A stretch of 22,188 bases of DNA from Thiocapsa sp. UBA6158 (GTDB lineage: Bacteria; Pseudomonadota; Gammaproteobacteria; Chromatiales; Chromatiaceae), in assembly GCF_002423035.1 (NCBI RefSeq), contig NZ_DIUM01000124.1, forward strand, positions 1 through 22,188. Direction: 5' to 3'. Position numbers and translations under genes: made by a program. Numbering within the stretch: position 1 is the stretch's first letter; each line of letters starts with the position of its first letter. A model generated the notes under the pieces. It worked only from the letters and a program-made list of their open reading frames with translations. It was not told the origin of the DNA and ran no database searches. Shown here piece after piece: positions 14,937 through 22,159 of the stretch.

Positions 14937-15520
14937 TGCGGACGGGCACGCTCGGAACGGGTCCCCGTCAGGGCGCGCGCCAGGGTCAGATGAACGACCG
15001 TGGCCAGGCCCACATAGACCATCAGGTGCAGCAGGGTCGCCGGCATGTAGGTCGCAAAACGCCCGAGCAGCTCGACCACGCTCAGGTCGGCAAAGCGACC
15101 GGAGAAGAGATAGAAGCCGCCGCCGGCGAAGACCTCGGACAGGACACCGCCGGCCAGCAGCACGCCGAAGAGCAGAGGCAGGCTTTCCTTAGTCATCTCG
15201 AGACGACCGGCGGACCAGCGCCCCATCCCCCAGACCACGCCGTAGGCAGGAACCAACATCCAGTAGGCCGGGGTCATGCAGTAGCCGCTCACGCCGCCCC
15301 AACCGATGGCGGTCAGGTCGATGACGGTCGCCAGACCGAAGAGGGCCGGAAAGCCCCAGATCGAGCGCAGATACAAACCTGCCATGAAGAAGACAGCCAG
15401 CGAGGCATCCGGAAGATGGTGCGCCAGCGGGGCGAACTGTTGGCCGCGCGTCGCCGCCATGAGGGCGGCCAAGGCAAGGCCGATCAGAATGCGGCTGCGA
15501 GAGTCGGTGATGGGGGTCAT
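14933..15520 (-). CDS. btuM: BtuM-type vitamin B12 transporter (solitary ECF S-component)
   Basis: Predicted 195-residue inner-membrane protein with about six helices. Blocks HLPDASLAVFFMAGLYLR and GGVSGYCMTPAYWMLVPAYG resemble what I recall of the BtuM group, whose Thiobacillus denitrificans member imports cobalamin without an ATPase module and holds the cobalt through Cys80. The cysteine here is C81 from the chosen start, in the corresponding motif. The start at 15520 has AGGAGA ten bases upstream. The frame continues upstream through a 7-base tandem repeat encoding QEAGGR units, which I reject as coding. It sits between btuB and cobO, replacing BtuCDF in the pathway. Assignment rests on motif memory, the matching cysteine and context. 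Confidence 0.88.
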   Translation of the reverse strand: MTPITDSRSRILIGLALAALMAATRGQQFAPLAHHLPDASLAVFFMAGLYLRSIWGFPALFGLATVIDLTAIGWGGVSGYCMTPAYWMLVPAYGVVWGMGRWSAGRLEMTKESLPLLFGVLLAGGVLSEVFAGGGFYLFSGRFADLSVVELLGRFATYMPATLLHLMVYVGLATVVHLTLARALTGTRSERARPQ

Positions 15521-15633
15521 GAGGTCGGATCTCCTGGTCGCGTCGCCGGGGCGACAATGTGATGGTGCTCGGGTCTCGCGCGGCCATTGTAGGTGGTCGT
15601 ACGGGGTGTCGAAAGCGGTTCGATTGCGGGAAG

Positions 15634-15696
15634 CTTCCTGCTTCCTGCCTCCTGCCTCCTGCCTCCTGCCTCCTGCCTCCTGCCTCCAGCTTCCCG
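15634..15696. repeat. Heptanucleotide tandem array in the btuB-btuM gap
   Basis: Nine 7-base units on the plus strand: CTTCCTG twice, CCTCCTG five times, then CCTCCAG and CTTCCCG. On the operon's coding strand the unit reads GGCAGGA. It lies in the 251-base gap between btuB and btuM, about 115 bases before the btuM start. Unit length is a multiple of neither 2 nor 3, which argues against coding use. Nothing else is recognisable in this gap except the second array at 15738-15765. Confidence 0.95.
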
Positions 15697-15737
15697 CCTT
15701 GTGCTTCATCCCGCCAGCTATCAGCTTTCGTTGATTC

Positions 15738-15765
15738 GCTGGTGGCTGGCGGCTGGTGGCTGGCG
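15738..15765. repeat. Second heptanucleotide array next to the btuB stop
   Basis: Four 7-base units alternate GCTGGTG and GCTGGCG, six bases downstream of the btuB stop codon. The period equals that of the neighbouring array at 15634-15696, although the unit sequence differs. Confidence 0.85.
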
Positions 15766-15771
15766 GCGTTC

Positions 15772-17622
15772 CTACGGCTCGTATCTCAAGGTCAGATAAA
15801 ACGCCCTCCCCGGCTGGTTGAACAGATACGCCGTCTGGTAGTCCTCGTCGAGTGCGTTCTCCAGTCGTCCTTGAATGCGCACGGCGGGGGTGAAGGCGTA
15901 CTCGGCACGCAGACCCAACAGGGCGTAGCCGTCCAGGCGCTCCTTGTTGGCCAGGTCGTCGAACGTTCGCCCGGCGACATAGATGCTCAGACCGGCCGAC
16001 CAGCGCTCGAATTGGCGATCGAGGTCGAGCTGGACCATCTGCTCGGGGCGTCGCGGCAACAGGTTACCCTGATTCGGGCCGTTCGAGCGGTTTTCGGGGT
16101 CCAGCAGGGTGAGGCTCGCGCCGAGATCCCACTCCTGGATGCGCAGCATTCCGAACGCCTCGAAGCCGCGGATGCGGGCCGAGGCGATGTTGGCCGGTGC
16201 GAAAGTGACCGCATCGAAGGTGATCAGGTCGTCGATATCGGTCTCGTAGAGACTCATCTCCCAGCGACCGAGCGGGAGGGTTCCGCTCAAACCCAGCTCG
16301 ACACTCGCCGACTCCTCCGGGGCGAGATTCGGGTTGCCGAAGCCGGGGTAGTAGAGGTCGTTGAAGGTCGGCGCCTTGAAGGCGGTGCCGTAGGACAGGG
16401 ACACGCGAACCCCCTGATCGAAGAGGTAGCCCCAAGCCAGATTGCCGGTCGTCTGTCCGCCGAACTGCTGGTAGTCGTCGTATCTGAGGCTGGCGGCAAG
16501 CTCGTTCGCACCGATGGAGCCGAGATACTGTCCGTAGACACCCGTATTGCTGCGCGAGTCGTCCGTGTAGTCGACGGTCCCCGAGATCCGGTCGACCTGG
16601 TAGTCCAGACCCAGGGTGAAGAGTTGACCCGGGATCAAAGCCAGATCGTTCTGGATCCCGAAGCTGTCGCGCTCGGTCTCGAAGCTGTCGACAAAGCGCT
16701 CGCGGACAAAGACGTCCGAATAGAACGCCCGGTAGGTGTCCTGACTACGACCGGCCGAGAGGATCAGGGTCCAGGGATCGAGCGGACGCAAGGTGCCTTC
16801 CACGCCGAACACCTGTTGATCGGAGCGCGAGAGGTTGCCCGAGAAGATCGAGCCGTCGAAATCGGTCCGATTCTCGGAGGTGAGGAGACTGAAATCGACC
16901 TTGGCCTTGTCGCTGAATTCATAACCGGCGCGTGCACTCACGCCCAGATTGCGGTAGCCGTCGCGATCCGGCTCATCCACACCGCAGCCGGCGAAGGGGA
17001 AGGCGCGGCCGTCGCAGGCGTTGATCCCCTCGGTCTGCTCCATGTTGGCGCCGAGGTCGAACCAGCCACGCTCGCCGCCCCCCGAGATGCCGCCCGCGAT
17101 ACTCGCCGTGTCGAAGCTGCCGGCGCCGACGCTGAACCGCGGTCGCAGATCGCCACCGCCGCGACGCGTAAAGATCTGGATCACGCCGCCGATCGCCTCG
17201 GAGCCGTAAAGGCTCGAGCGCGGTCCGCGCACGACCTCGATGCGCTCGATCCGGTCGATCGGCAGATCCTGCAGGGGCGCGGTCCCGAGGGTCGCCGAAC
17301 CCACCTTCACGCCGTCGATCAGGACCAGCACATGTCCGGCATTGGTCCCGCGCAGGAAGACGGACGCGGGCTGACCGGCCCCGCCGCTGCTCGAGATCGA
17401 GACGCCCGGAAGTCCCCGCAACGCATCCGGAACCGAGCGAAACTGACGGCGCTCGATCTCCTCGCGATCGATCACGCTGACCGAGGCCAGGGTTCGATCT
17501 TCGGACTCTGGCGTGCGTGTTGCCGTCACCACGAGGGGGTCAAGGATCAAGGTCTGCGTCTCCGCGTGGACAGGCAGACCGATCGGCAGCGACAAGGCCG
17601 CTGCCATAAGGGGAAATCTCAT
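15772..17622 (-). CDS. btuB: TonB-dependent outer-membrane corrinoid receptor
   Basis: Predicted 616-residue outer-membrane receptor. A signal peptide covers residues 1-20 (cleavage after PVHA). A TonB box DPLVVTATR follows at about 28-36, then the plug domain (LRGLPGVSIS, VFLRGTNAGHVLVLIDGVKV, RIEVVRGPRSSLYGSEAIGG), then a beta-barrel of repeated aromatic-ended strands to LTLRYEP. The two cysteines in NACDGRAFPFAGCGVDEPD may form a loop disulfide. It ends in proline rather than the usual aromatic residue. The start at 17622 has TAGGAGC eight bases upstream; the frame stays open further but is leader RNA. The riboswitch upstream and btuM and cob genes downstream make corrinoid the substrate, energised by TonB. 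Confidence 0.94.
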   Translation of the reverse strand: MRFPLMAAALSLPIGLPVHAETQTLILDPLVVTATRTPESEDRTLASVSVIDREEIERRQFRSVPDALRGLPGVSISSSGGAGQPASVFLRGTNAGHVLVLIDGVKVGSATLGTAPLQDLPIDRIERIEVVRGPRSSLYGSEAIGGVIQIFTRRGGGDLRPRFSVGAGSFDTASIAGGISGGGERGWFDLGANMEQTEGINACDGRAFPFAGCGVDEPDRDGYRNLGVSARAGYEFSDKAKVDFSLLTSENRTDFDGSIFSGNLSRSDQQVFGVEGTLRPLDPWTLILSAGRSQDTYRAFYSDVFVRERFVDSFETERDSFGIQNDLALIPGQLFTLGLDYQVDRISGTVDYTDDSRSNTGVYGQYLGSIGANELAASLRYDDYQQFGGQTTGNLAWGYLFDQGVRVSLSYGTAFKAPTFNDLYYPGFGNPNLAPEESASVELGLSGTLPLGRWEMSLYETDIDDLITFDAVTFAPANIASARIRGFEAFGMLRIQEWDLGASLTLLDPENRSNGPNQGNLLPRRPEQMVQLDLDRQFERWSAGLSIYVAGRTFDDLANKERLDGYALLGLRAEYAFTPAVRIQGRLENALDEDYQTAYLFNQPGRAFYLTLRYEP

Positions 17623-17794
17623 CGACAAGCTCCTACAAACGGCCCGAGCGCACCCGCATGGGCCAGCACGTGAAGGGGTCGAGAGATAGAGAACGGACGA
17701 GAGCGCAGCCGCGGAAGTGGGACGGAGCCGGCATCCCGGCCGGTCGCCCCGCGCGACCCCGGTTCGAGGCTCCGCCCGATGGCTCGAAGACGAG

Positions 17795-17818
17795 AAGGGC
17801 CGACGGCAGGTCGGCCCT
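17795..17818 (-). terminator. Hairpin downstream of the riboswitch, likely expression platform
   Basis: On the minus strand AGGGCCGAC-CTGCC-GTCGGCCCT forms a nine-pair stem with a five-base loop, followed by TTCTCGTCTTC. It lies 40 bases beyond the cobalamin aptamer and about 170 bases before btuB. This is the expected place for a riboswitch-controlled intrinsic terminator. The U-tract is interrupted, so its strength is uncertain, and a translational mechanism is not excluded. Confidence 0.65.
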
Positions 17819-17857
17819 CGCACGCTCGCGAGACAGATCGAAACGGTCCCCGATCAT

Positions 17858-18047
17858 CCGGCCGGTCTCCGGGCTTACGAGCGGGGTCGGACCCCGGACG
17901 CGGCGCCTTCCCGTGATGACTCACAGTGGCATCTCGCCGCGTCTTGACTCGTCTACCGTTGCGGGGGCAGCGCCGGCTTTGCGGCTCCCGAGGGCACCGC
18001 GCACCGACTTCCCGTTTAACCCCGAAAGCGAAGGCCTTCGAGGCACC
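17858..18047 (-). promoter_or_regulatory. Cobalamin riboswitch
   Basis: Read on the minus strand, the conserved pieces of the B12 aptamer appear in order: GGTGCC at the 5' end, GGTTAAACGGGAAGTCGGTG, GAGCCGC then GCTGCCCCCGCAAC, the B12 box GCCACTG at 17930-17924, CGGGAAGGC, and AAGCCCGGAGACCGGCC at the 3' end. Length is about 190 bases, normal for the class. Binding of adenosylcobalamin or a related corrinoid should reduce expression of btuB and probably of the six genes behind it. Confidence 0.95.
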
Positions 18048-18063
18048 GAACAATCAACGCGCC

Positions 18064-18093
18064 ATTGTAGGGTTTCGGCAATCGCCGCGTCAA
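18064..18093 (-). promoter_or_regulatory. Sigma70-type promoter of the B12 operon
   Basis: On the minus strand TTGACG (18093-18088) and TACAAT (18069-18064) are separated by 18 bases, each one mismatch from consensus. Transcription would start near 18057, about ten bases before the aptamer and about 435 bases before the btuB start codon. Confidence 0.75.
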
Positions 18094-18206
18094 TGTGGCA
18101 ACACGCAGGCCAACCTCAAAGCCTGACCTGGATCAATCGATTCGCTGCGCTCGGAGGCGATTGCTCGGCGCCCGCAAGCGATGGCGCTCCCGGATGCGCG
18201 ATGCGC

Positions 18207-19178
18207 TCAGGCACCGAAGACGGTGCCGATCAGGTAAGCGGTATAACCGATGTAGCAGGTCAGGAGCAGCAACCCTTCGATGCGATTGATTCGACCCGGC
18301 CCGCGGAACCCGTAACCGATCACGAACAAGGACAGCGTCAGCAGGCCCATCACCATGATGTCCCGGGTGATGACCTCCGGCGGCACCAGCATCGGATGGA
18401 TGGCACCCGCGATCCCGACCACGGCGAGTGTGTTGAAGAGATTCGACCCGATGATGTTGCCCAAGGCGAGATCATGCTCGCCCTTGCGTGCGGCGATGAT
18501 CGAGGAGGCCAGCTCCGGTAGCGAGGTGCCCACCGCAACGATCGTCAGACCGATGATGAGATCGCTCACGCCCAAGGCATGGGCGATCTCGACCGAGCCC
18601 CAGACCAGCATACGCGAGCTGATGATCAGGAAGACCAGACCGACGCCCAGCCAGAGCAAGGCGCGGCGCAGCGGCATCCGCGCCTGATCGAGTTCCTGTG
18701 TGACCTCCCCGGCCAAGGCATCCGAGCGTTCTCGCAGACCTTGCCAGATGGTCCAACCCACTAACGCACCGAAAACGCCCAGGAATGCCCAGGCGTCCAT
18801 GCGGGTCAGCTCGCCGTCCAAGAGCATCACCACGGCGAAGACGGTGACACCGGCAAGGATCGGCAGCTCTTTGCGAAGTACGCTCGAGTGAACCGCAATG
18901 GGGCTGATGATCGCGGTGAGACCCAAGATCAGCGCTATGTTGGTGATGTTCGACCCATAGGCGTTGCCGAGCGCAAGCCCCGGGTTGCCCTGAAAGGCCG
19001 CAATGGCCGAGACCACCATCTCCGGGGCCGATGTCCCGAAACCAATGATGACCATGCCGATCAACAAGGGCGGCATCCCGAGATGCTTTGCGGTCACCGC
19101 CGCACCTTCAACGAAGCGATCCGCACTCCATAGAAGCAGTGCCAAACCGAGGAGGACCGAGAGTGATGCCAGGACCAT
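18207..19178 (-). CDS. Calcium/sodium antiporter, CaxA/YrbG family
   Basis: Predicted 323-residue inner-membrane exchanger with about ten helices and two inverted repeats. The ion-binding alpha motifs are GFGTSAPEM (residues 46-54) and VGTSLPEL (216-223), with paired GSNITN and GSNLFN segments after them. It probably exports Ca2+ in exchange for Na+ or H+. I chose the ATG at 19178 (MVLASLSVLLGL) because it matches the usual family N-terminus; a GTG at 19220 would add 14 residues. It stands alone, tail-to-head with the B12 operon promoter, which begins about 115 bases beyond its stop. No clear terminator separates them, so some read-through into the B12 operon is conceivable. Confidence 0.92.
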   Translation of the reverse strand: MVLASLSVLLGLALLLWSADRFVEGAAVTAKHLGMPPLLIGMVIIGFGTSAPEMVVSAIAAFQGNPGLALGNAYGSNITNIALILGLTAIISPIAVHSSVLRKELPILAGVTVFAVVMLLDGELTRMDAWAFLGVFGALVGWTIWQGLRERSDALAGEVTQELDQARMPLRRALLWLGVGLVFLIISSRMLVWGSVEIAHALGVSDLIIGLTIVAVGTSLPELASSIIAARKGEHDLALGNIIGSNLFNTLAVVGIAGAIHPMLVPPEVITRDIMVMGLLTLSLFVIGYGFRGPGRINRIEGLLLLTCYIGYTAYLIGTVFGA

Positions 19179-19268
19179 GGGCGGTGTGATGCCTCGTAAA
19201 GTGTGATGTAGGAGCTGCACAGCCTGCGGAGTCTACAATGCAGACACAGGCATGCGAAGCACCTTCGG

Positions 19269-19406
19269 ATGACGACGCCCGCGGCATACCGGAAGACCCA
19301 CGCCGAGCACCGCGCCTATGCGGCCGTGAAGGGTGCCTATCGGGCGGCCCTCGAGGCATTGGCCGATGACCCGGCGAACACCGCCCTCGAGCCGCGTCGC
19401 GAGTGA
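19269..19406 (+). CDS. Possible 45-residue charged peptide
   Basis: A short frame encodes an alanine-, arginine- and glutamate-rich peptide (YRKTHAEHRAYAAVKGAYRA, then ALEALADD) that would be largely helical and soluble. Its regular composition looks more protein-like than the noise in other gaps. No convincing Shine-Dalgarno sequence precedes the ATG. A TACAAT hexamer at 19234-19239 could be a -10 element but lacks a -35. It stops two bases before repeat copy 2. I cannot name a function. Confidence 0.4.
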   Translation: MTTPAAYRKTHAEHRAYAAVKGAYRAALEALADDPANTALEPRRE

Positions 19407-19408
19407 TC

Positions 19409-19489
19409 TAAACCGCGTCAGCTCCGACCATTGTCGGGGCTGACGCGACCACGCCAACAAACGATGCATACCGCGCCGGGCGCGGTTTA
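19409..19489 (+). repeat. Dispersed inverted-repeat element, copy 2
   Basis: This 81-base copy begins TAAACCGCGTC and ends GGCGCGGTTTA, so the terminal pairing is kept with one G-U wobble. The left half is a very strong hairpin of about 15 pairs, CGCGTCAGCTCCGAC with GTCGGGGCTGACGCG around CATT. The right half, CATACCGCGCCGGGCGCGGTTTA, matches copy 3 exactly and can itself form CCGCGC-CGG-GCGCGG. It ends ten bases before the marC-family start codon. Confidence 0.9.
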
Positions 19490-19499
19490 GACTGACGAC

Positions 19500-20102
19500 A
19501 TGGATCTGCTCTCCGCCGCCATCCTGCTCGCCATCATCATGGACCCCTTGGGGAATATTCCGGTGTTCCATTCGCTGCTCGGACGTTATCCGCGTCCCCG
19601 GCGCATTCGGATCATCGGGCGCGAGCTGGTGGTTGCCTACCTGGTGCTCTTGGTCTTCCTGGCGGCGGGCGAACTGGTCCTGCATCATCTGGGGCTGAAA
19701 CAACCGGCGCTCGGGGTGGCCGGGGGCGTGGTGCTCTTCATCATCGCACTGCGGATGGTCTTTCCGGATCATGAGACGATCGAGCGGCGCGAGCTCGACG
19801 AGGAACCCTTCATCGTCCCGCTGGCGGTGCCCATGATCGCCGGGCCGTCCGCGCTCGCCGCGGTGCTGCTGCTGGTGAGCCGCGAGCCCGATCGCTTCTG
19901 GACCTGGTGTGCCGCCCTGACCGCGGCTTGGTGCGTCAGCGCCGCGATCCTGCTGGCTTCCGGGCTTCTGATGGAGAAGTTGGGTCCGCGTGCGCTTCGG
20001 GCGCTGGTACGACTCACCGGGATGCTGCTGATCATGATGGCGGTGCAGATGTTGATGGATGGAGTCGCCGTCTATGTCGAGGAGATGCTCGGCGGGCGCT
20101 GA
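19500..20102 (+). CDS. MarC-family integral membrane protein
   Basis: Predicted 200 residues with about six transmembrane helices. Family blocks include the N-terminal IIMDPLGNIPVF, LGVAGGVVLFIIALRMVF, FIVPLAVPMIAGPSALAAVL near the middle, and the C-terminal RLTGMLLIMMAVQMLMDGV. The biochemical role of the MarC/UPF0056 group is unsettled; an early link to multiple antibiotic resistance was not upheld. The ATG at 19500 lacks a clear Shine-Dalgarno sequence because the repeat element ends ten bases upstream, so its translation signals come from or abut that element. It converges on the FAD-dependent dehydrogenase gene, with 23 bases between the stops. Confidence 0.92.
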   Translation: MDLLSAAILLAIIMDPLGNIPVFHSLLGRYPRPRRIRIIGRELVVAYLVLLVFLAAGELVLHHLGLKQPALGVAGGVVLFIIALRMVFPDHETIERRELDEEPFIVPLAVPMIAGPSALAAVLLLVSREPDRFWTWCAALTAAWCVSAAILLASGLLMEKLGPRALRALVRLTGMLLIMMAVQMLMDGVAVYVEEMLGGR

Positions 20103-20104
20103 CG

Positions 20105-20125
20105 TGCCGCCTGCCGCCTGCCGCC
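20105..20125. repeat. Heptanucleotide array between convergent genes
   Basis: Three perfect copies of TGCCGCC fill the gap between the stop of the MarC-family gene and the stop of the dehydrogenase. On the minus strand the unit, in shifted phase, reads GGCAGGC, one base different from the GGCAGGA unit of the array at 15634-15696. Confidence 0.8.
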
Positions 20126-21487
20126 TCAACCGACCCGCCGCAGGATCCCCTCCGCAGCCATCAGCCCGTTCACCGCCGCACCCACGATGCCACGCGATTT
20201 CCCTGCCCCGTCGCCCGCGACGAAGAGTCCGGGCACGTCCGTTTCCAGCTCGCGGCTGGTCGGGTAGCGAACATCGTAGAACTTGATCTCGGGGACATAG
20301 ATGGTGGTCGATGGATGGGCGACGCCCGGGATGACACGGGCGAGCAGCTCGAGGCTCTCCTGCAGGTTGCGCACGATTCGGCCGGGATAGGCAAAGGAGA
20401 TGTCGCCGGGCGTTACACCGGGGCCCGGCGGCAGGGTCGGCATCAACTTGTCAAAGCCCGACTCGCTGGAGAAGAAGCTTTGTGGCTTGGAGCGCCGACC
20501 GGCCATGAGATCGCCCCAGCGCTGGACGATGAGACTGTTGCCGCCGCCCCAAAAGTTGGCGAAGCGCGCCACCTGTTGTCCCATCTCGGTGGTGTCCTGC
20601 AGGGGCTCGGTCATGCCCACGGTGTTCAGGATCGCGAAGTTGGTGTTGGTCGTCTTGGATGTCTTGAGGGCGTCGCCGTTGACCAGTCGGAAATCGCCAT
20701 GCTCCTCGATTCGGACATGTCCGCCGGGATTGGTGCAGAAGGTCCGCGTGCGATCCTGATGCGTGGGGGTACAGAAGATGAACTTGGGGTCGTAAAGGAC
20801 ATCGGTGATCTCCTCGTAGAGCGCCGAGGCGATCTCGACTCGGCAGCCGATGTCGATCACGCCATGGCCGGTCTGCACGCCGAGTGCACGCGCCTTCTCG
20901 CGGAACCAGTAGGCGCCTTCGCGCCCCGGCGAGCAGACCAGATAGCAAGCCCGGAAGTCGCCTGCGGCGGTCTCGATCACGAAGTCGCCGTCGGTCTCGC
21001 GGCGGATCTCGGTCACCGCGACCCCCAACATCAAGGTGCCGCCGCGACGCTCGACCGTATCCGCCATCGCCTTGGTGACCCGGTGCGCGAAGTCGGTCCC
21101 CATGTGACGCTGCACCACCGGAACCAACTGGATATCCCAGCGACCCTTCGACGCCGGGCGGCGAACCCAGGAGACCCGATCGAGCCACCATTGAACGCGT
21201 GCCTCGTCCAGACCGTGTAGCGTCGGATCCGCACCGTGGTCGAGAAAGATTCGATCCACCTCCTCGATCCGACGGGTCGCCTCCTCCTCCGAAAGCCCGA
21301 GCTCCGCGAGATCCAGCCCGATATGCGGGGAGAGGTTGAGCTTGCCGTCGGTGTAGCCACCGGCCCCGCCCGGCCGCGGGCGTCGGTCGACGACCAGGAC
21401 CTTCATCCTGTCAGCGAGACGCATGGCCGCGAACAGCCCGGCAGGTCCCGCCCCGATGATGACGACGTCGAACGCTTTGGCCGGCAT
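20126..21487 (-). CDS. FAD-dependent dehydrogenase of the COG2509 type
   Basis: Predicted 453-residue cytoplasmic flavoprotein. The dinucleotide-binding motif VVIIGAGPAGLFAA is at residues 8-21, the acidic end of the second strand is D34 (VLVVDRRPRPGG), and the C-terminal FAD block is GLFVAGDGAGKSRGIVGAAVNG. The middle (IDIGCRVEIASALYEEITD, FCTPTHQDRTRTFCTNPGG) resembles uncharacterised dehydrogenases whose substrate is unknown. The Shine-Dalgarno AAGGAGA directly abuts the end of repeat copy 3, whose last bases GGTTTA run straight into it. It stands as a single gene; the next minus-strand gene, at 21716, lies 131 bases beyond the repeat. Confidence 0.87.
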   Translation of the reverse strand: MPAKAFDVVIIGAGPAGLFAAMRLADRMKVLVVDRRPRPGGAGGYTDGKLNLSPHIGLDLAELGLSEEEATRRIEEVDRIFLDHGADPTLHGLDEARVQWWLDRVSWVRRPASKGRWDIQLVPVVQRHMGTDFAHRVTKAMADTVERRGGTLMLGVAVTEIRRETDGDFVIETAAGDFRACYLVCSPGREGAYWFREKARALGVQTGHGVIDIGCRVEIASALYEEITDVLYDPKFIFCTPTHQDRTRTFCTNPGGHVRIEEHGDFRLVNGDALKTSKTTNTNFAILNTVGMTEPLQDTTEMGQQVARFANFWGGGNSLIVQRWGDLMAGRRSKPQSFFSSESGFDKLMPTLPPGPGVTPGDISFAYPGRIVRNLQESLELLARVIPGVAHPSTTIYVPEIKFYDVRYPTSRELETDVPGLFVAGDGAGKSRGIVGAAVNGLMAAEGILRRVG

Positions 21488-21498
21488 GCTCGTCTCCT

Positions 21499-21584
21499 TA
21501 AACCGCGCCCGGCGCGGTATGCGATGTTTTTTCGATGGGATCGGCCCCGGCAGACTTGACGAGCGTCGGAGTCGGCGCGATTTA
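21499..21584 (-). repeat. Dispersed inverted-repeat element, copy 3
   Basis: This 86-base copy lies on the minus strand: it begins TAAATCGCGCC and ends GGCGCGGTTTA next to the dehydrogenase ribosome binding site. The single change in the left terminus leaves a U-G pair, so the end stem is kept. Interior blocks CGTCAAGTCTGCCGG, GCCGATCCCATC and AAAAAACATCGC match copy 1, and the right end matches copy 2. Its end lies 11 bases before the start codon. Confidence 0.9.
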
Positions 21585-21715
21585 AGATAATGAAGAAAGA
21601 TAAACTTTTTTGAACAGCATCCAGGTTAAGGACCATGGATGCACCAAACGTCGAGTTCACTCGAAAGTGAGCATCTCACTCTGGGCGCGGTTTAAATTCT
21701 CGGTTATCGACGGGG
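21585..21715. other. AT-richer gap holding a partial repeat end
   Basis: This stretch is noticeably richer in A and T than its surroundings (AAGAAAGATAAACTTTTTTGAA near 21592). A small inverted repeat TCACT-CGAA-AGTGA lies at 21657-21670. At 21683-21694 the sequence GGGCGCGGTTTA is the right end of the dispersed element, preceded by CATCTCACTCT, which may be a worn form of CATCGCATACCGC. No left half is found, so this would be a truncated fourth copy. No gene is seen. Confidence 0.55.
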
Positions 21716-22159
21716 TTATTCCGGATCCAGCTCCACGGACGGCACGCGGAAAAGCGTACGCTTGACCTCGTCGAAGTAGTCCGGGAGATACCGCTCCCAG
21801 AGTCGCACGGGCAGTCGATCGAGTCGAGCCTCGGGTGCTGCGGGCAGCGCGAAGAGGTACTCGAGCAGGAACTCCAGATTCTGCGACAGGTGCCCTTGGT
21901 AGGCCCGACCCAGGCGCTGGCGGATGATGCGGTCCTCGTGCATGCAGCGCCCGATCTCGCTTTCCAAGGTCTCCTCGGCGCCCGAGCAGATGATCTCCAC
22001 GCGCACGGCAGGCTCCCCGCTGAGCACGAAGGTCTCGAACGTGCGGCGGGTTTCGCAGGGCGAGATGCCGTGGGCGGCGAAGACACGCACGACCTTCTCG
22101 GGGAGCCCCTGCGCCAGGATGCGCTCTTTGTCGGGACAAAAGTCGACGAGCAGATTCAC
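21716..22159 (-). CDS. Unrecognised soluble protein, 147 residues
   Basis: I do not recognise a family. The protein starts VNLLVDFCPDKERI with a GTG codon at 22159; an in-frame stop lies 16 bases upstream, so the gene is complete. It has no membrane segment or signal peptide. It contains a stretch with alternating pattern (RTFETFVLSGEPAVRVEII), a helical acidic region (GAEETLESEIGR) and a leucine-rich helix (LSQNLEFLLEYLFALP), then DYFDEVKRTLFRVPSVELDP. Composition and codon use resemble the neighbours, so it is likely real. The ribosome binding site is weak. It may be the last gene of a minus-strand unit that begins outside the window. Confidence 0.65.
   Translation of the reverse strand: MNLLVDFCPDKERILAQGLPEKVVRVFAAHGISPCETRRTFETFVLSGEPAVRVEIICSGAEETLESEIGRCMHEDRIIRQRLGRAYQGHLSQNLEFLLEYLFALPAAPEARLDRLPVRLWERYLPDYFDEVKRTLFRVPSVELDPE

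Noticed and set aside
15521..15709. N-terminal extension of BtuM containing QEAGGR repeats
   Set aside because: It is the translated 7-base array; the family-like start with a good ribosome binding site is at 15520, and the extension would be hydrophilic and repetitive.
15559..17673. A 704-codon plus-strand frame opposite btuB
   Set aside because: btuB has signal peptide, TonB box and plug motifs on the other strand; the opposite frame begins inside the heptanucleotide array and shows no domain.
17623..17823. Upstream extension of the BtuB frame
   Set aside because: It runs through the terminator hairpin of the riboswitch leader; a normal signal peptide with TAGGAGC upstream starts at 17622.
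19179..19220. GTG start adding 14 residues to the CaxA-family antiporter
   Set aside because: The family N-terminus begins at MVLASL; the extra residues are not hydrophobic or conserved in type. It remains possible but less likely.
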